A stretch of 13,887 nucleotides of DNA, taken from assembly GCA_021775385.1 (NCBI GenBank), contig JAJFHW010000068.1, forward strand, positions 1 through 13,887. Direction: 5' to 3'. This stretch comes from Hyphomicrobiales bacterium (GTDB lineage Bacteria; Pseudomonadota; Alphaproteobacteria; Rhizobiales; HXMU1428-3). The notes under the pieces were generated by a model. That model did not search any database, had not been told where the DNA came from, and was given only the letters and a program-made list of their open reading frames with translations. The first letter of the stretch is position 1; each line of letters opens with the position of its first letter. This document shows, piece after piece, positions 6,395-13,368 of this stretch. The translations under genes and the position numbers were made by a program.

Positions 6395-7273
6395 ATGATA
6401 CTAAACAGTGCTGGCTTAGCACCAAACCTTGCAGGACAAAATGGATTTCAATCCAAAGGCAGTGAAGGTGCAGAGCAAAATAAAAGTACAGATCGACTAA
6501 ACAGTCAGGTCAATATCGAAAACGCTACAGAGCAAACCCTCTCTAGCGCCGTCTCTCCTGTGATTAAATCCGAGAGCTTGCAAAACAAACAAAATAAAAA
6601 TCCAAATATTGAAGAACTAGCTTCGTCTCAATCCGCGGAACTCTCAAAACAAAATCCAAGTCCTCTAGCCTCACATACTGAAGTGTCAAGCAAAGCAAAA
6701 ACAGAGGATGCTAAAGCTACAAAGACTACTGAAGAAACAGAAAATAGCGGTCCAGAAGATCCTCAAGAACTAACTGAAGAAGAACAAAAACAAGTTGATG
6801 AATTAAAAAAAAGAGACACCGAAGTGCGAGCCCATGAGCAAGCACACGCAGCTGTCGGCGGCTCTTATGCAAGCGCCCCAACTTATGAATTTCAAACCGG
6901 GCCAGATAACAAGCAATATGCAGTAGGCGGCGAAGTTCAAATAGATGCTGCCCCCGTTCCAAATGATCCTAAAGCAACAATAGAAAAAATGGATATTGTA
7001 ATCAGAGCAGCTCTTGCTCCTCAAGAGCCATCAGCACAGGATAAAAAAGTAGCAGCAGAAGCTCAAAAAAACAGATCAGAAGCACAAGCAGCTCTAGCCA
7101 AACAACAACAATCTGAATTGTCTGGTGATAACGAGGAAGAAAGTTTGTTAACTCAAACCACGAAATCACAAGAACAAAAAAATGAAGCTGAAACAAAAGC
7201 TGCCAATAACAATGAACAAATTCTATCAGCCATTTTGGCGTATAATTCTGCATCAAATTTAGGCATTGGTTAG
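6395..7273 (+). CDS. SprA-related putative metalloprotease (HExxH)
   Basis: A 292-residue protein whose central part matches the SprA-related family of putative metalloproteases. The core, residues about 125-225, contains ELTEEEQKQVDELKKRD, the zincin-type motif HEQAH (H147, E148, H151) within VRAHEQAHAAVGG, then YEFQTGPDNKQYAVGGEV and the PNDPKATIEKM segment. The flanks are low complexity: residues 1-120 are rich in Ser, Asn, Gln and Lys, and 226-285 in Gln, Ala, Glu and Lys. There is no signal peptide, so it is either cytosolic or exported by a leaderless route. The HExxH motif and family context suggest a zinc peptidase, but activity and substrate are unknown. It is flanked by family B repeats on both sides. 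Confidence 0.82.
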   Translation: MILNSAGLAPNLAGQNGFQSKGSEGAEQNKSTDRLNSQVNIENATEQTLSSAVSPVIKSESLQNKQNKNPNIEELASSQSAELSKQNPSPLASHTEVSSKAKTEDAKATKTTEETENSGPEDPQELTEEEQKQVDELKKRDTEVRAHEQAHAAVGGSYASAPTYEFQTGPDNKQYAVGGEVQIDAAPVPNDPKATIEKMDIVIRAALAPQEPSAQDKKVAAEAQKNRSEAQAALAKQQQSELSGDNEEESLLTQTTKSQEQKNEAETKAANNNEQILSAILAYNSASNLGIG

Positions 7274-7397
7274 ATTTCCTGCTTAAAATTTAAGAGATCA
7301 CAATGATCTAACTCATTCTCACTTCACAACAAAAAAACTATGGCTTATAGAGAAAGCAATGAGAGTTTCTTGAGTAAAGGAAGTTCCTGTTTTCATA

Positions 7398-7426
7398 GGG
7401 TTTGTTTTGTGGACAACCTGAAGGGG
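7398..7426 (+). repeat. Diverged family B repeat, copy B4
   Basis: GGTTTGT-tttgtg-GACAACC followed by TGAAGGGGC and then ACTTAAAGAG, the same order of parts as other copies. The left arm pairs imperfectly with the right. It ends about 30 nt before the lipase ATG; the actual ribosome binding site is a separate GGAG at 7441-7444. Confidence 0.45.
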
Positions 7427-7454
7427 CAACTTAAAGAGTAGGAGTATAAAGATC

Positions 7455-8495
7455 ATGTTAAATATCACGGATCAGATTTTAACAAAGGGCAGTTCTTGGG
7501 GAACCTATCAGCCAAATAAAAGTAGAGATAAATTCTCTCTTGAGCATTTCACAAAAACCTCTTTCTCCTATCAAAAAGCCCTCTCACTCGCAGAAGCCAG
7601 CAAGCTGAGTTACGAAAGTGAAGCAACAATAAAAACCACAGCAGAAATGGTTTGGGGCTTTTCGAATTGCGAATTTATAAATATCGGTAGCACGCAACTT
7701 TTCGTTGCTCAAACAGACGAAATCATCCTACTAGCGTTCAGAGGAACGGAAAGCAATCTAGAAGATTGGCTGGGCAATATGGATATTCGTACAGTTACTA
7801 AGCCCTATGGCAATGTACATAAAGGCTTTGCAACTCACTATGCGAATATCAAGCAACAGCTAGAGACAATCCTTTCAAACTCAAATGCCGTAACGAAATC
7901 GATCTGGCTAACAGGTCATAGTTTAGGCGGCGCAATTGCAACCATTGCAGCAGCTGAACTTATGCCTAGCTATGCTATTTCAGGCATTTATACCTATGGC
8001 CAGCCTCGCGTTGGTTTTGAAGGTTTGAGAACATTTATAGAAACGAATTATGCTGATACTTTTTTCCGCTTTGTAAATCAGGATGACCCAATCAGCTTAC
8101 TGCCCTGGAAAGGCGCTAGAGATTGGCAAGATGTTGGCAAACTAATCCATATGAACGGAACGACGGCTATTTCACCTACCATTCAAAAATCAACCAAAGT
8201 GGCAGGCGGTCCGGCTTCAATGAGCCCAACTGAGTTTCAAAATCTCTTAAAAACCATCACGAAATTCAAACAAGACCTAAAAGCAAAACGCTCAAGCATT
8301 GTTCGCCCGAAATTGCGCGATAAGCCAGTTGATTATAAATGGCCAATGGACATCACAAATAAATATAAAAAGATAAAAGAAACAAAAGAGAAAAATTTTG
8401 GCCAAATGAAAGGTCAATATCTAAACGTCGACGACCACAGCCTAGACAACTACATCACCGCCTTACACAAGCTAAGCTTGGTGCAGGTTTCGTAA
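7455..8495 (+). CDS. Class 3 lipase-family alpha/beta hydrolase
   Basis: A 346-residue serine hydrolase of the fungal lipase-like (class 3) family, which hydrolyses acyl esters such as acylglycerols. The catalytic triad is visible: Ser156 in TGHSLGG, Asp211 (or 210) in NQDDPISLLP and His328 in DDHSLDNYI. The family signatures LAFRGTES..DW (residues 93-105) and YTYGQPRVG (179-187) are also present. No signal peptide is seen, so the protein is probably cytosolic unless secreted by another route. Residues about 265-320 form a lysine-rich insertion before the catalytic His, an unusual spacer whose role is unknown. GGAG at 7441-7444 is 10 nt from the ATG. The gene follows the SprA-like gene after 181 nt and may be separately transcribed. 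Natural substrate unknown. Confidence 0.9.
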   Translation: MLNITDQILTKGSSWGTYQPNKSRDKFSLEHFTKTSFSYQKALSLAEASKLSYESEATIKTTAEMVWGFSNCEFINIGSTQLFVAQTDEIILLAFRGTESNLEDWLGNMDIRTVTKPYGNVHKGFATHYANIKQQLETILSNSNAVTKSIWLTGHSLGGAIATIAAAELMPSYAISGIYTYGQPRVGFEGLRTFIETNYADTFFRFVNQDDPISLLPWKGARDWQDVGKLIHMNGTTAISPTIQKSTKVAGGPASMSPTEFQNLLKTITKFKQDLKAKRSSIVRPKLRDKPVDYKWPMDITNKYKKIKETKEKNFGQMKGQYLNVDDHSLDNYITALHKLSLVQVS

Positions 8496-8545
8496 ATAAA
8501 AAAGAAAAATAATTTGATATTTTTGAAGACTTAGAAAATTTTAAT

Positions 8546-8647
8546 CTTACTTATTGCTGAAGACGAAAAACGTAGGTGCGGAAGCACCGTCGGCGCGTAG
8601 CGCTGCGCAACGCAGGGGCGGCAGCTTCGCTGCCATCGCCCCGTGAG
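8546..8647 (+). repeat. Divergent family A-like stem-loop element, copy A4
   Basis: CTTAC (8546-8550) and GTGAG (8643-8647) can close a 102-nt GC-rich element. Inside are GGTGC-ggaa-GCACC (8575-8588), GCGT...ACGC (about 8594-8612) and the strong compound hairpin GGGGCG-GCAGC-ttc-GCTGC-cat-CGCCCC (8615-8642). It shares the CCGTGAGTAAAA end and architecture with A3 but not the arm sequences. It fills the gap between the convergent lipase and hslU genes, with its end 5 nt from the hslU stop. Confidence 0.55.
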
Positions 8648-8652
8648 TAAAA

Positions 8653-9966
8653 CTAGAGAATAAACTTCGATAAATCAGTGTTTTTCGCCAAGTCGCCAAT
8701 GTTTGTCTGAACAAAGTCACCATCAATGGTCACGGTGTCTCCATCCATGTCAGAAGCATTGAAACTCAGTTCATCCAAAACTCGTTCCATCACTGTCATC
8801 AAACGCCGCGCTCCAATGTTTTCAACATTGGCATTCACCGCGACAGCAATATCTGCCAGCGCATCAATCGCATCATCAGTGAAAGATAGCGTGAGACCTT
8901 CAGTTGCCATCAGAGCAGTGTACTGCTTGATTAAGCTCGCCTTAGGCTCAGTTAAAATGCGTCTTAAATCATTGCGCTCAAGCGCTCTGAGTTCGACGCG
9001 AATGGGTAACCGTCCCTGTAGTTCAGGTAAGAGGTCAGAAGGTTTGGCCACGTGAAATGCACCAGATGCGATAAAGAGAATATGGTCTGATTTCACTGGG
9101 CCATATTTTGTAGAAACGGTCGTTCCTTCAATGAGAGGGAGAAGATCGCGCTGCACGCCTTCCCGAGAGACATCACCACCACGCTCCTGGCGAGCACAAA
9201 TTTTGTCAATCTCATCGAGAAAAACTATGCCGTCATTTTCAACCAGATGAATGGCCTCTTGGGCAATGGTCTCATCATCGATTAGTTTGTCAGATTCTTC
9301 AGCAATGAGAAGCTGATAAGAATCGCGAACGGTTGTGCGTTTGGTTTTTGTTTGTCCTTGAAATGCTTTGCCAAGCATATCAGTGATGTTGATCATGCCC
9401 ATTTGCGCGCCCGGCATACCAGGAATATCAAACTGAGGCATACCGCCGCCTGTGTCAGCAACTTGCACATCAATTTCTTTTTCGTCTAAGTCACCATCAC
9501 GTAATTTGCGCCGAAAACTTTCTCTGGTCTCTGGCTTGGCATCTTCACCAACTAAAGCATCAAGCACACGCTCTTCAGCATTGACATGAGCCTTTGCTTT
9601 AACCTCTGCGCGCTTCTCATCCCGGATGATACTGATACCAGCTTCAACCAAATCTCGAACGATTTGATCAACATCTCGCCCAACATAGCCAACTTCAGTG
9701 AATTTAGTGGCTTCTATTTTGATAAAAGGCGCATTTGCAAGTTTGGCAAGACGGCGAGAGATCTCCGTTTTACCAACACCGGTTGGGCCAATCATCAGAA
9801 TGTTTTTAGGCAAAACTTCTTCACGCATCTCATCGTCAAGTTGCTTACGTCTCCAGCGATTTCGAAGGGCAATGGCAACAGCGCGCTTCGCAGCGGCTTG
9901 GCCAATGATATGGCGATCAAGTTCAGAAACAATTTCTTTTGGTAAATAATCTTTAGATTTTGTCAT
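8653..9966 (-). CDS. hslU: HslU, ATPase subunit of the HslVU protease
   Basis: HslU is the AAA+ hexamer that unfolds substrates and feeds them to the HslV peptidase; the complex is induced by heat shock in many bacteria. Visible are the start motif [16 protein letters not shown], Walker A GPTGVGKT (residues about 60-67), the pore loop GYVG (92-95), Walker B VFLDEID (about 247-253), the GRLPIRVEL segment, the sensor 2 GARRLMT and the C-terminal DLSKFIL tail that docks into HslV. The intermediate (I) domain, residues about 110-240, has the normal form. At about 437 residues the length is typical. It is the last gene of an hslV-membrane protein-hslU operon and lies 21 nt behind the membrane protein gene. 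Confident call. Confidence 0.97.
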   Translation of the reverse strand: MTKSKDYLPKEIVSELDRHIIGQAAAKRAVAIALRNRWRRKQLDDEMREEVLPKNILMIGPTGVGKTEISRRLAKLANAPFIKIEATKFTEVGYVGRDVDQIVRDLVEAGISIIRDEKRAEVKAKAHVNAEERVLDALVGEDAKPETRESFRRKLRDGDLDEKEIDVQVADTGGGMPQFDIPGMPGAQMGMINITDMLGKAFQGQTKTKRTTVRDSYQLLIAEESDKLIDDETIAQEAIHLVENDGIVFLDEIDKICARQERGGDVSREGVQRDLLPLIEGTTVSTKYGPVKSDHILFIASGAFHVAKPSDLLPELQGRLPIRVELRALERNDLRRILTEPKASLIKQYTALMATEGLTLSFTDDAIDALADIAVAVNANVENIGARRLMTVMERVLDELSFNASDMDGDTVTIDGDFVQTNIGDLAKNTDLSKFIL

Positions 9967-9987
9967 GGATAAGTCTAAACGCGTCCT

Positions 9988-11076
9988 TTAATTGGCAACA
10001 GGAGGAAGTTTTTCAAAGAATTTTTGAGATGGTAAAACATTGAACAAGGCTTTGCGCAAGCTATACCAACCCGTACCTAACGAGAGGATAAGAGCGGCAA
10101 TTAAGATCATAGTGATGATCAAAGCAGCATTGCCTTCAAGCTCGAATTTATAAATAATAAACCCAAGGGCTGCTGCTGCATAACCAAGAGAGGAGATAAG
10201 TAATGCGCGGCGATCAATAATTAATGCGACAATAGAGAATAGCACAAACATAGAAAGAACAATGACGACCATCAAGTTAGGGTTTGTCTCAGGCGTTGCT
10301 TCATTGGCAGAAATCAGCGGTTGTAAGCTTGTCCATAATACTGAATGAGTGATGACAGGAGCAGCCAACAAATGAAGCCAAAAACCTTGGTCACTGGTTC
10401 GTTTGGTGCGATGCGGGTCTTTAACATCAAACCACATAGCTGCAGCAAATACAGAAAGACCAATCGCTAATGTTACCCAGCGCAAATAAGGAGTGATAAT
10501 ATCTTTACCAACAATTGCCATAGCCCCAGCAAAGAAAAAGACAGCAATTGAGCCAGCAAACAATAAAACAGAAAACGGTAATTTAAACCGAAGGAAAAAA
10601 GCACCCATTGCAATGACACCAAGGCCGCAAACAGAAAGTACACCAAGTGGTGTCGCTTTGTTAGGGGTGTCTTGAATCAGAAATTCATAGCCATTGATCA
10701 AACTTTGTGAGACAAAAAAGGCAAAGAATATCGCGATGATAATGCTTGGAAAGTTGATACGTTTGTAAGCTGTGAGCCACTCACCAAGGACCCAAAAAAT
10801 TAGAACGGCAGTAACAGGAGCGACAAAGTTCATAAAATCGTCTCCTTTGCCAACAAGGGCAACGGCATATTTCAAGGCAAAACCTAAAATGGCAACACCC
10901 ATGCCAATGAAAATATCATTGAAAGAGCGAAAAAACCGGGGCGCTTCATCTTCTACAGTTTGCGATTGAGAAGCTGAGTGTGCTTCAGGAGACGCTAGTG
11001 TCTTTAATTCTTTCAATTGAGCATCAGTGATGATGCCGTCTTGCACGGCTTTCGCCAGTTGGGCTTCATTCAGCAT
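9988..11076 (-). CDS. Multi-pass membrane protein, DUF2157-like N-terminus
   Basis: An integral membrane protein of 362 residues with about ten hydrophobic segments, starting after a soluble N-terminus of about 45 residues. That N-terminus ([23 protein letters not shown]) resembles the short helical start found in DUF2157-type proteins, and [15 protein letters not shown] leads into the first membrane span. Function is unknown. I chose the ATG at 11076, which has GGAG 7 nt upstream inside the end of hslV; the frame is open to a TTG at 11091, adding five residues. Its start overlaps hslV by 11 nt, and its stop is 21 nt before hslU, so it is surely in one operon with them. It contains no protease or transporter motif that I recognise. 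Confidence 0.85.
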   Translation of the reverse strand: MLNEAQLAKAVQDGIITDAQLKELKTLASPEAHSASQSQTVEDEAPRFFRSFNDIFIGMGVAILGFALKYAVALVGKGDDFMNFVAPVTAVLIFWVLGEWLTAYKRINFPSIIIAIFFAFFVSQSLINGYEFLIQDTPNKATPLGVLSVCGLGVIAMGAFFLRFKLPFSVLLFAGSIAVFFFAGAMAIVGKDIITPYLRWVTLAIGLSVFAAAMWFDVKDPHRTKRTSDQGFWLHLLAAPVITHSVLWTSLQPLISANEATPETNPNLMVVIVLSMFVLFSIVALIIDRRALLISSLGYAAAALGFIIYKFELEGNAALIITMILIAALILSLGTGWYSLRKALFNVLPSQKFFEKLPPVAN

Positions 11077-11626
11077 CAAGGCTCTCCACAATCACATTGT
11101 CATTGGTGTATACACAAATATCGCAAGCAATTTTCATCGCACGCCGAGCGATTTCTTCGGCGCTTAAGTCCTGGTCTTCTAGGGCTCTGGCAGCAGAAAG
11201 GGCATAATTCCCACCTGAGCCAATGCCCATCATACCATATTCAGGTTCAAGCACATCACCAGTGCCTGTAAGAACAAGGGTGGTTGATTTGTCTGCAACA
11301 ATCATCATGGCTTCTAGGCGGCGCAAATATCTGTCTGTGCGCCAGTCTTTGGCCATTTCAACAGCTGCACGCATCAGCTGTCCAGGATATTGCTCTAATT
11401 TACCCTCTAGTCGCTCAAAAAGAGTGAAGGCATCAGCAGTAGCTCCAGCAAAACCGGCAATAACAGAGCCGTTTCCAAGCGGGCGTACTTTTCTCGCATT
11501 CCCTTTAATCACAGTGGCGCCAAGGCTCACCTGGCCGTCTCCAGCAATCACAACTTTATCACCTTTTCGAACGGTAACAATCGTGGTGCCACGCCAACCA
11601 GTTGGATCATTCTTAATCTCGGACAT
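11066..11626 (-). CDS. hslV: HslV, peptidase subunit of the HslVU protease
   Basis: HslV is the dodecameric threonine peptidase that works with HslU in the cytosol, related to proteasome beta subunits. The N-terminal nucleophile is Thr14 in GTTIVTVRK, exposed after removal of a 13-residue propeptide; a propeptide longer than one Met is usual in alphaproteobacteria. Other signatures are [17 protein letters not shown], the stretch ending [38 protein letters not shown] and the glycine-rich [15 protein letters not shown]. At 186 residues, with the typical C-terminus SLDAE, it is complete. GAGAGG lies about 8 nt before the ATG. It is the first gene of the operon and its end overlaps the membrane protein gene. 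Confident call. Confidence 0.97.
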   Translation of the reverse strand: MSEIKNDPTGWRGTTIVTVRKGDKVVIAGDGQVSLGATVIKGNARKVRPLGNGSVIAGFAGATADAFTLFERLEGKLEQYPGQLMRAAVEMAKDWRTDRYLRRLEAMMIVADKSTTLVLTGTGDVLEPEYGMMGIGSGGNYALSAARALEDQDLSAEEIARRAMKIACDICVYTNDNVIVESLDAE

Positions 11627-11655
11627 TAAAGGTCCCTCTCAATTAAACACTGTAT

Positions 11656-11669
11656 AGGGTGCAAACCCT
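11656..11669 (-). promoter_or_regulatory. Inverted repeat in the hslV leader or start region
   Basis: AGGGT-gcaa-ACCCT, a perfect 5-bp inverted repeat 30 nt upstream of the hslV ATG. It could form an mRNA leader hairpin or, if the promoter at 11671-11699 is right, straddle the transcription start as an operator. I recall a stabilising leader stem-loop for E. coli hslVU, but the present sequence was not compared with it. Confidence 0.35.
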
Positions 11670-11670
11670 A

Positions 11671-11699
11671 GATATTGGATGGAAATACGGCAAGGTCAA
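11671..11699 (-). promoter_or_regulatory. Candidate promoter for the hslV operon
   Basis: On the minus strand TTGACC (11699-11694) is followed after 16-17 nt by CAATAT/AATATC, ending at 11671. The -35 is CTTGACC, which also fits the CTTG core of RpoH (heat-shock sigma) promoters. A heat-shock promoter is expected for hslVU, but the -10 match is poor for either sigma factor. Confidence 0.3.
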
Positions 11700-12062
11700 G
11701 GACTTGGTCGAATAAAAAATATAAAATACTGAATTGAAAACACTGATTAAGTATGCACAAAAAGCATATCAATGTGACTAGAGCTATATTGCCGCATTAA
11801 ATTTAGTAAACAAACGTTTTCCTACGATCAACTTATCCCTGTTCGCAAATCTATTCCGCGCAGATTGATCTTTTAAGAAACGCTATTTAAATCAGAATTT
11901 ATGAGGCTGCAACAGAAGAAAATACCTAAAAATTAATTATTTACCAAATTTAGTGCACTATCACAAAGACAGAGTTACAAACTGTATGATATGTAGGGGT
12001 TAAATCTAAACAGTTATGGTGTTTAGAGCCTGGGCTCATGAGATTTTCCGGAGAAGAGCGAA

Positions 12063-12650
12063 ATGCGATCAGCGACTATAGAGCGTAAAACCAACGAAAC
12101 AGACATCAAAGCCACCATCAATCTGGATGGAACAGGTCAATATGACATTGAAACTGGTGTTGGTTTCTTTGATCATATGTTGGAACAATTGGCGCGCCAC
12201 TCCTTAATGGATATTACCTTGCGCTGTAAGGGTGATCTACACATCGATCAACACCACACAGTTGAAGATTGTGGCATTGCCATGGGCCAGGCCTTCACGA
12301 AAGCGCTGGGTGAAAAGCAAGGCATCACACGCTATGGCTCCTGTGATTTACCAATGGATGAAACCCTGACACGTGTGGCGTTAGATATTTCGGGCCGACC
12401 TTTTTTGGTGTGGCAGGTAGAATTTAGTAAAGACAAAATCGGCGATATGGACACGGAACTATTCAGAGAATGGTTCCAAGCCTTTCACCAACATGCTGGC
12501 ATAACACTGCACGTCACAAATCTTTACGGTGAAAATAACCACCACATAGCCGAAAGCAGCTTTAAAGCGCTCGCTAGAAGCCTTCGTGTTGCCCTAACTA
12601 TTGACGAAGCTCAAAAAGATAGAATACCTTCAACAAAAGGAACGCTTTAG
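12063..12650 (+). CDS. hisB: Imidazoleglycerol-phosphate dehydratase
   Basis: HisB dehydrates imidazole glycerol phosphate to imidazole acetol phosphate in histidine biosynthesis, using manganese ions. The 195-residue protein has the paired metal-binding signatures: [15 protein letters not shown] (about 34-48), [14 protein letters not shown] (about 68-81), [11 protein letters not shown] (about 141-151) and [16 protein letters not shown] (about 160-175). It ends in IPSTKGTL, the usual family C-terminus. It is the monofunctional form without a fused phosphatase domain. GGAGAAG at 12050-12056 is the ribosome binding site. Downstream the his genes continue with DUF2628 and hisH, but separated by a repeat array of about 260 nt. 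Confident call. Confidence 0.97.
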   Translation: MRSATIERKTNETDIKATINLDGTGQYDIETGVGFFDHMLEQLARHSLMDITLRCKGDLHIDQHHTVEDCGIAMGQAFTKALGEKQGITRYGSCDLPMDETLTRVALDISGRPFLVWQVEFSKDKIGDMDTELFREWFQAFHQHAGITLHVTNLYGENNHHIAESSFKALARSLRVALTIDEAQKDRIPSTKGTL

Positions 12651-12677
12651 CGCGGTTGCTAGTAGGCAACTGAAGCG
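12651..12677 (+). repeat. Family B hairpin repeat, copy B5a
   Basis: GGTTGC (12654-12659), loop TAGTA, GGCAAC, then TGAAGCGC. It directly follows the hisB stop and is the first of three units in line. Confidence 0.7.
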
Positions 12678-12688
12678 CAGATAAAAAA

Positions 12689-12715
12689 AGCGGATGCTCT
12701 GTGGGCATCTGGAGC
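12689..12715 (+). repeat. Family B hairpin repeat, copy B5b
   Basis: GGATGC, loop TCTGTG, GGCATC, then TGGAGC. The A in the left arm is matched by T in the right arm, a paired change relative to B5a and B5c (GTTGC/GCAAC). Its sequence, including the following GCACAGAAAAG, is near-identical to the inner unit at 3219. Confidence 0.7.
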
Positions 12716-12723
12716 ACAGAAAA

Positions 12724-12755
12724 GCGGTTGCTGGTAGGTAATCTGAAGGAACGCT
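12724..12755 (+). repeat. Family B hairpin repeat, copy B5c
   Basis: GGTTGC, loop TGGTA, GGTAATC, then TGAAGGAACGCT. The right arm has one inserted base. The tail AAGGAACGCT (12746-12755) is an exact copy of the end of hisB (12637-12646), so a 10-nt direct repeat brackets the array. Confidence 0.65.
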
Positions 12756-12780
12756 AAAAGAGTAAAAACATAAAACAGGC

Positions 12781-12894
12781 CTTACGAAGAAGGAGTACTG
12801 CCCACTTCGGGGAGTAGGACAGACGCCAGAGGCGTCCGGCGCAAGCGCCGCCCTTCGGAGGCCCATGAGCTTCAGCTCATGGAATAGCCGTGAG
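12781..12894 (+). repeat. Family A structured repeat, copy A3 (complete)
   Basis: A complete 114-nt copy with closing stem CTTACG (12781-12786) and CGTGAG (12889-12894). Internal hairpins are GACGCC-aga-GGCGTC (12822-12836), CGGCG-caag-CGCCG (12837-12850) and CCATGAGC-ttca-GCTCATGG (12863-12882). The last replaces the CCAAGCGC arm pair of A1 and A2 while keeping full pairing. It ends 15 nt before the DUF2628 start, so it would be part of that gene's leader. Confidence 0.75.
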
Positions 12895-12909
12895 TAAAAA
12901 AGAGTAAAT

Positions 12910-13368
12910 ATGCAAACCTATACAATACATGCCCCACAAGTCTTGGCGGAAGATAACCGCTCAGTAGAAGAGCGCGCGATGGACTATCAGTTCATCAAAG
13001 AAGGATTTTCAATTTGGGCCGCTCTGTTTGGACCATTTTGGTTGCTAATGAAAGGTATGTGGCTTGAAACTTTAGGCTACTTTTTAGCAGCCTTTGGTTT
13101 GGGGATGGCACTGCAACTTTTAGGGTTTAATGAAGAAGCGATATCGGCTTTTATAATGGGAGCGAATTTTATTTTTGCCCTCTTTGCTCGCGATATCGAG
13201 CGTTTGCATTTTGAAAGAAGTGGATTTAAATTGATTTCAGTGGTCAATGGTAAAACGAAAGATGAGTGTGAGGCACGCTATTTTCGTTCACTAAATCCAA
13301 ATGAAACAGATAAAAACATACAATCTCAAACATACGAAAATAATAATAAAGAGGTTTTAGAGACATGA
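12910..13368 (+). CDS. DUF2628 domain membrane protein
   Basis: A small membrane protein of 152 residues in the DUF2628 family, function unknown. After about 30 polar residues the family pattern [19 protein letters not shown] starts at about residue 28, followed by hydrophobic segments [22 protein letters not shown] and [18 protein letters not shown], giving probably three membrane spans. The C-terminal 50 residues are soluble and charged. In relatives a DUF2628 gene also sits between hisB and hisH. Its TGA overlaps the hisH ATG as ATGA (13365-13368), so hisH translation is likely coupled to it. Only a weak AGAG precedes the ATG; the leader consists of repeat A3. No role in histidine synthesis is shown. 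Confidence 0.9.
   Translation: MQTYTIHAPQVLAEDNRSVEERAMDYQFIKEGFSIWAALFGPFWLLMKGMWLETLGYFLAAFGLGMALQLLGFNEEAISAFIMGANFIFALFARDIERLHFERSGFKLISVVNGKTKDECEARYFRSLNPNETDKNIQSQTYENNNKEVLET

Larger units (their letters stand above)
11627..12062. other. 436-nt divergent intergenic region between hslV and hisB
   Basis: AT-rich and without a supported gene or family A or B repeat. It should carry the promoters for the hsl operon and hisB. Small palindromes lie before hisB: GAGCC-tg-GGCTC (12026-12037) and CTCATGAG (12035-12042). GATCAA (11826-11831) and TTGATC (11865-11870) form a wide inverted pair. For hisB a TATGAT (11985-11990) is a possible -10, but no good -35 precedes it. Confidence 0.55.

Noticed and set aside
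7295..7309. AGATC-acaat-GATCT as a terminator after the SprA-like gene
   Set aside because: The stem is only 5 bp, AT-rich and not followed by a T-run on either strand.
8726..9949. Plus-strand ORFs opposite hslU
   Set aside because: They are shadows of a highly conserved gene and have no independent support.
11017..11657. Plus-strand ORFs opposite hslV
   Set aside because: Antisense shadows of hslV; no motif or ribosome binding site supports them.
11961..11990. Promoter for hisB with -10 TATGAT
   Set aside because: No acceptable -35 lies at 16-18 nt; mentioned in the region note only.
12651..12755. Three regularly spaced repeats as a CRISPR array
   Set aside because: The units are about 27 nt hairpins that differ in sequence, the intervals are only about 10 nt, and no cas gene is near. 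They belong to the dispersed family B.
12630..12866. Minus-strand 78-codon ORF across the hisB-DUF2628 gap
   Set aside because: It is made of antisense repeat sequence (B5 units and A3), has a biased composition and no ribosome binding site or domain.
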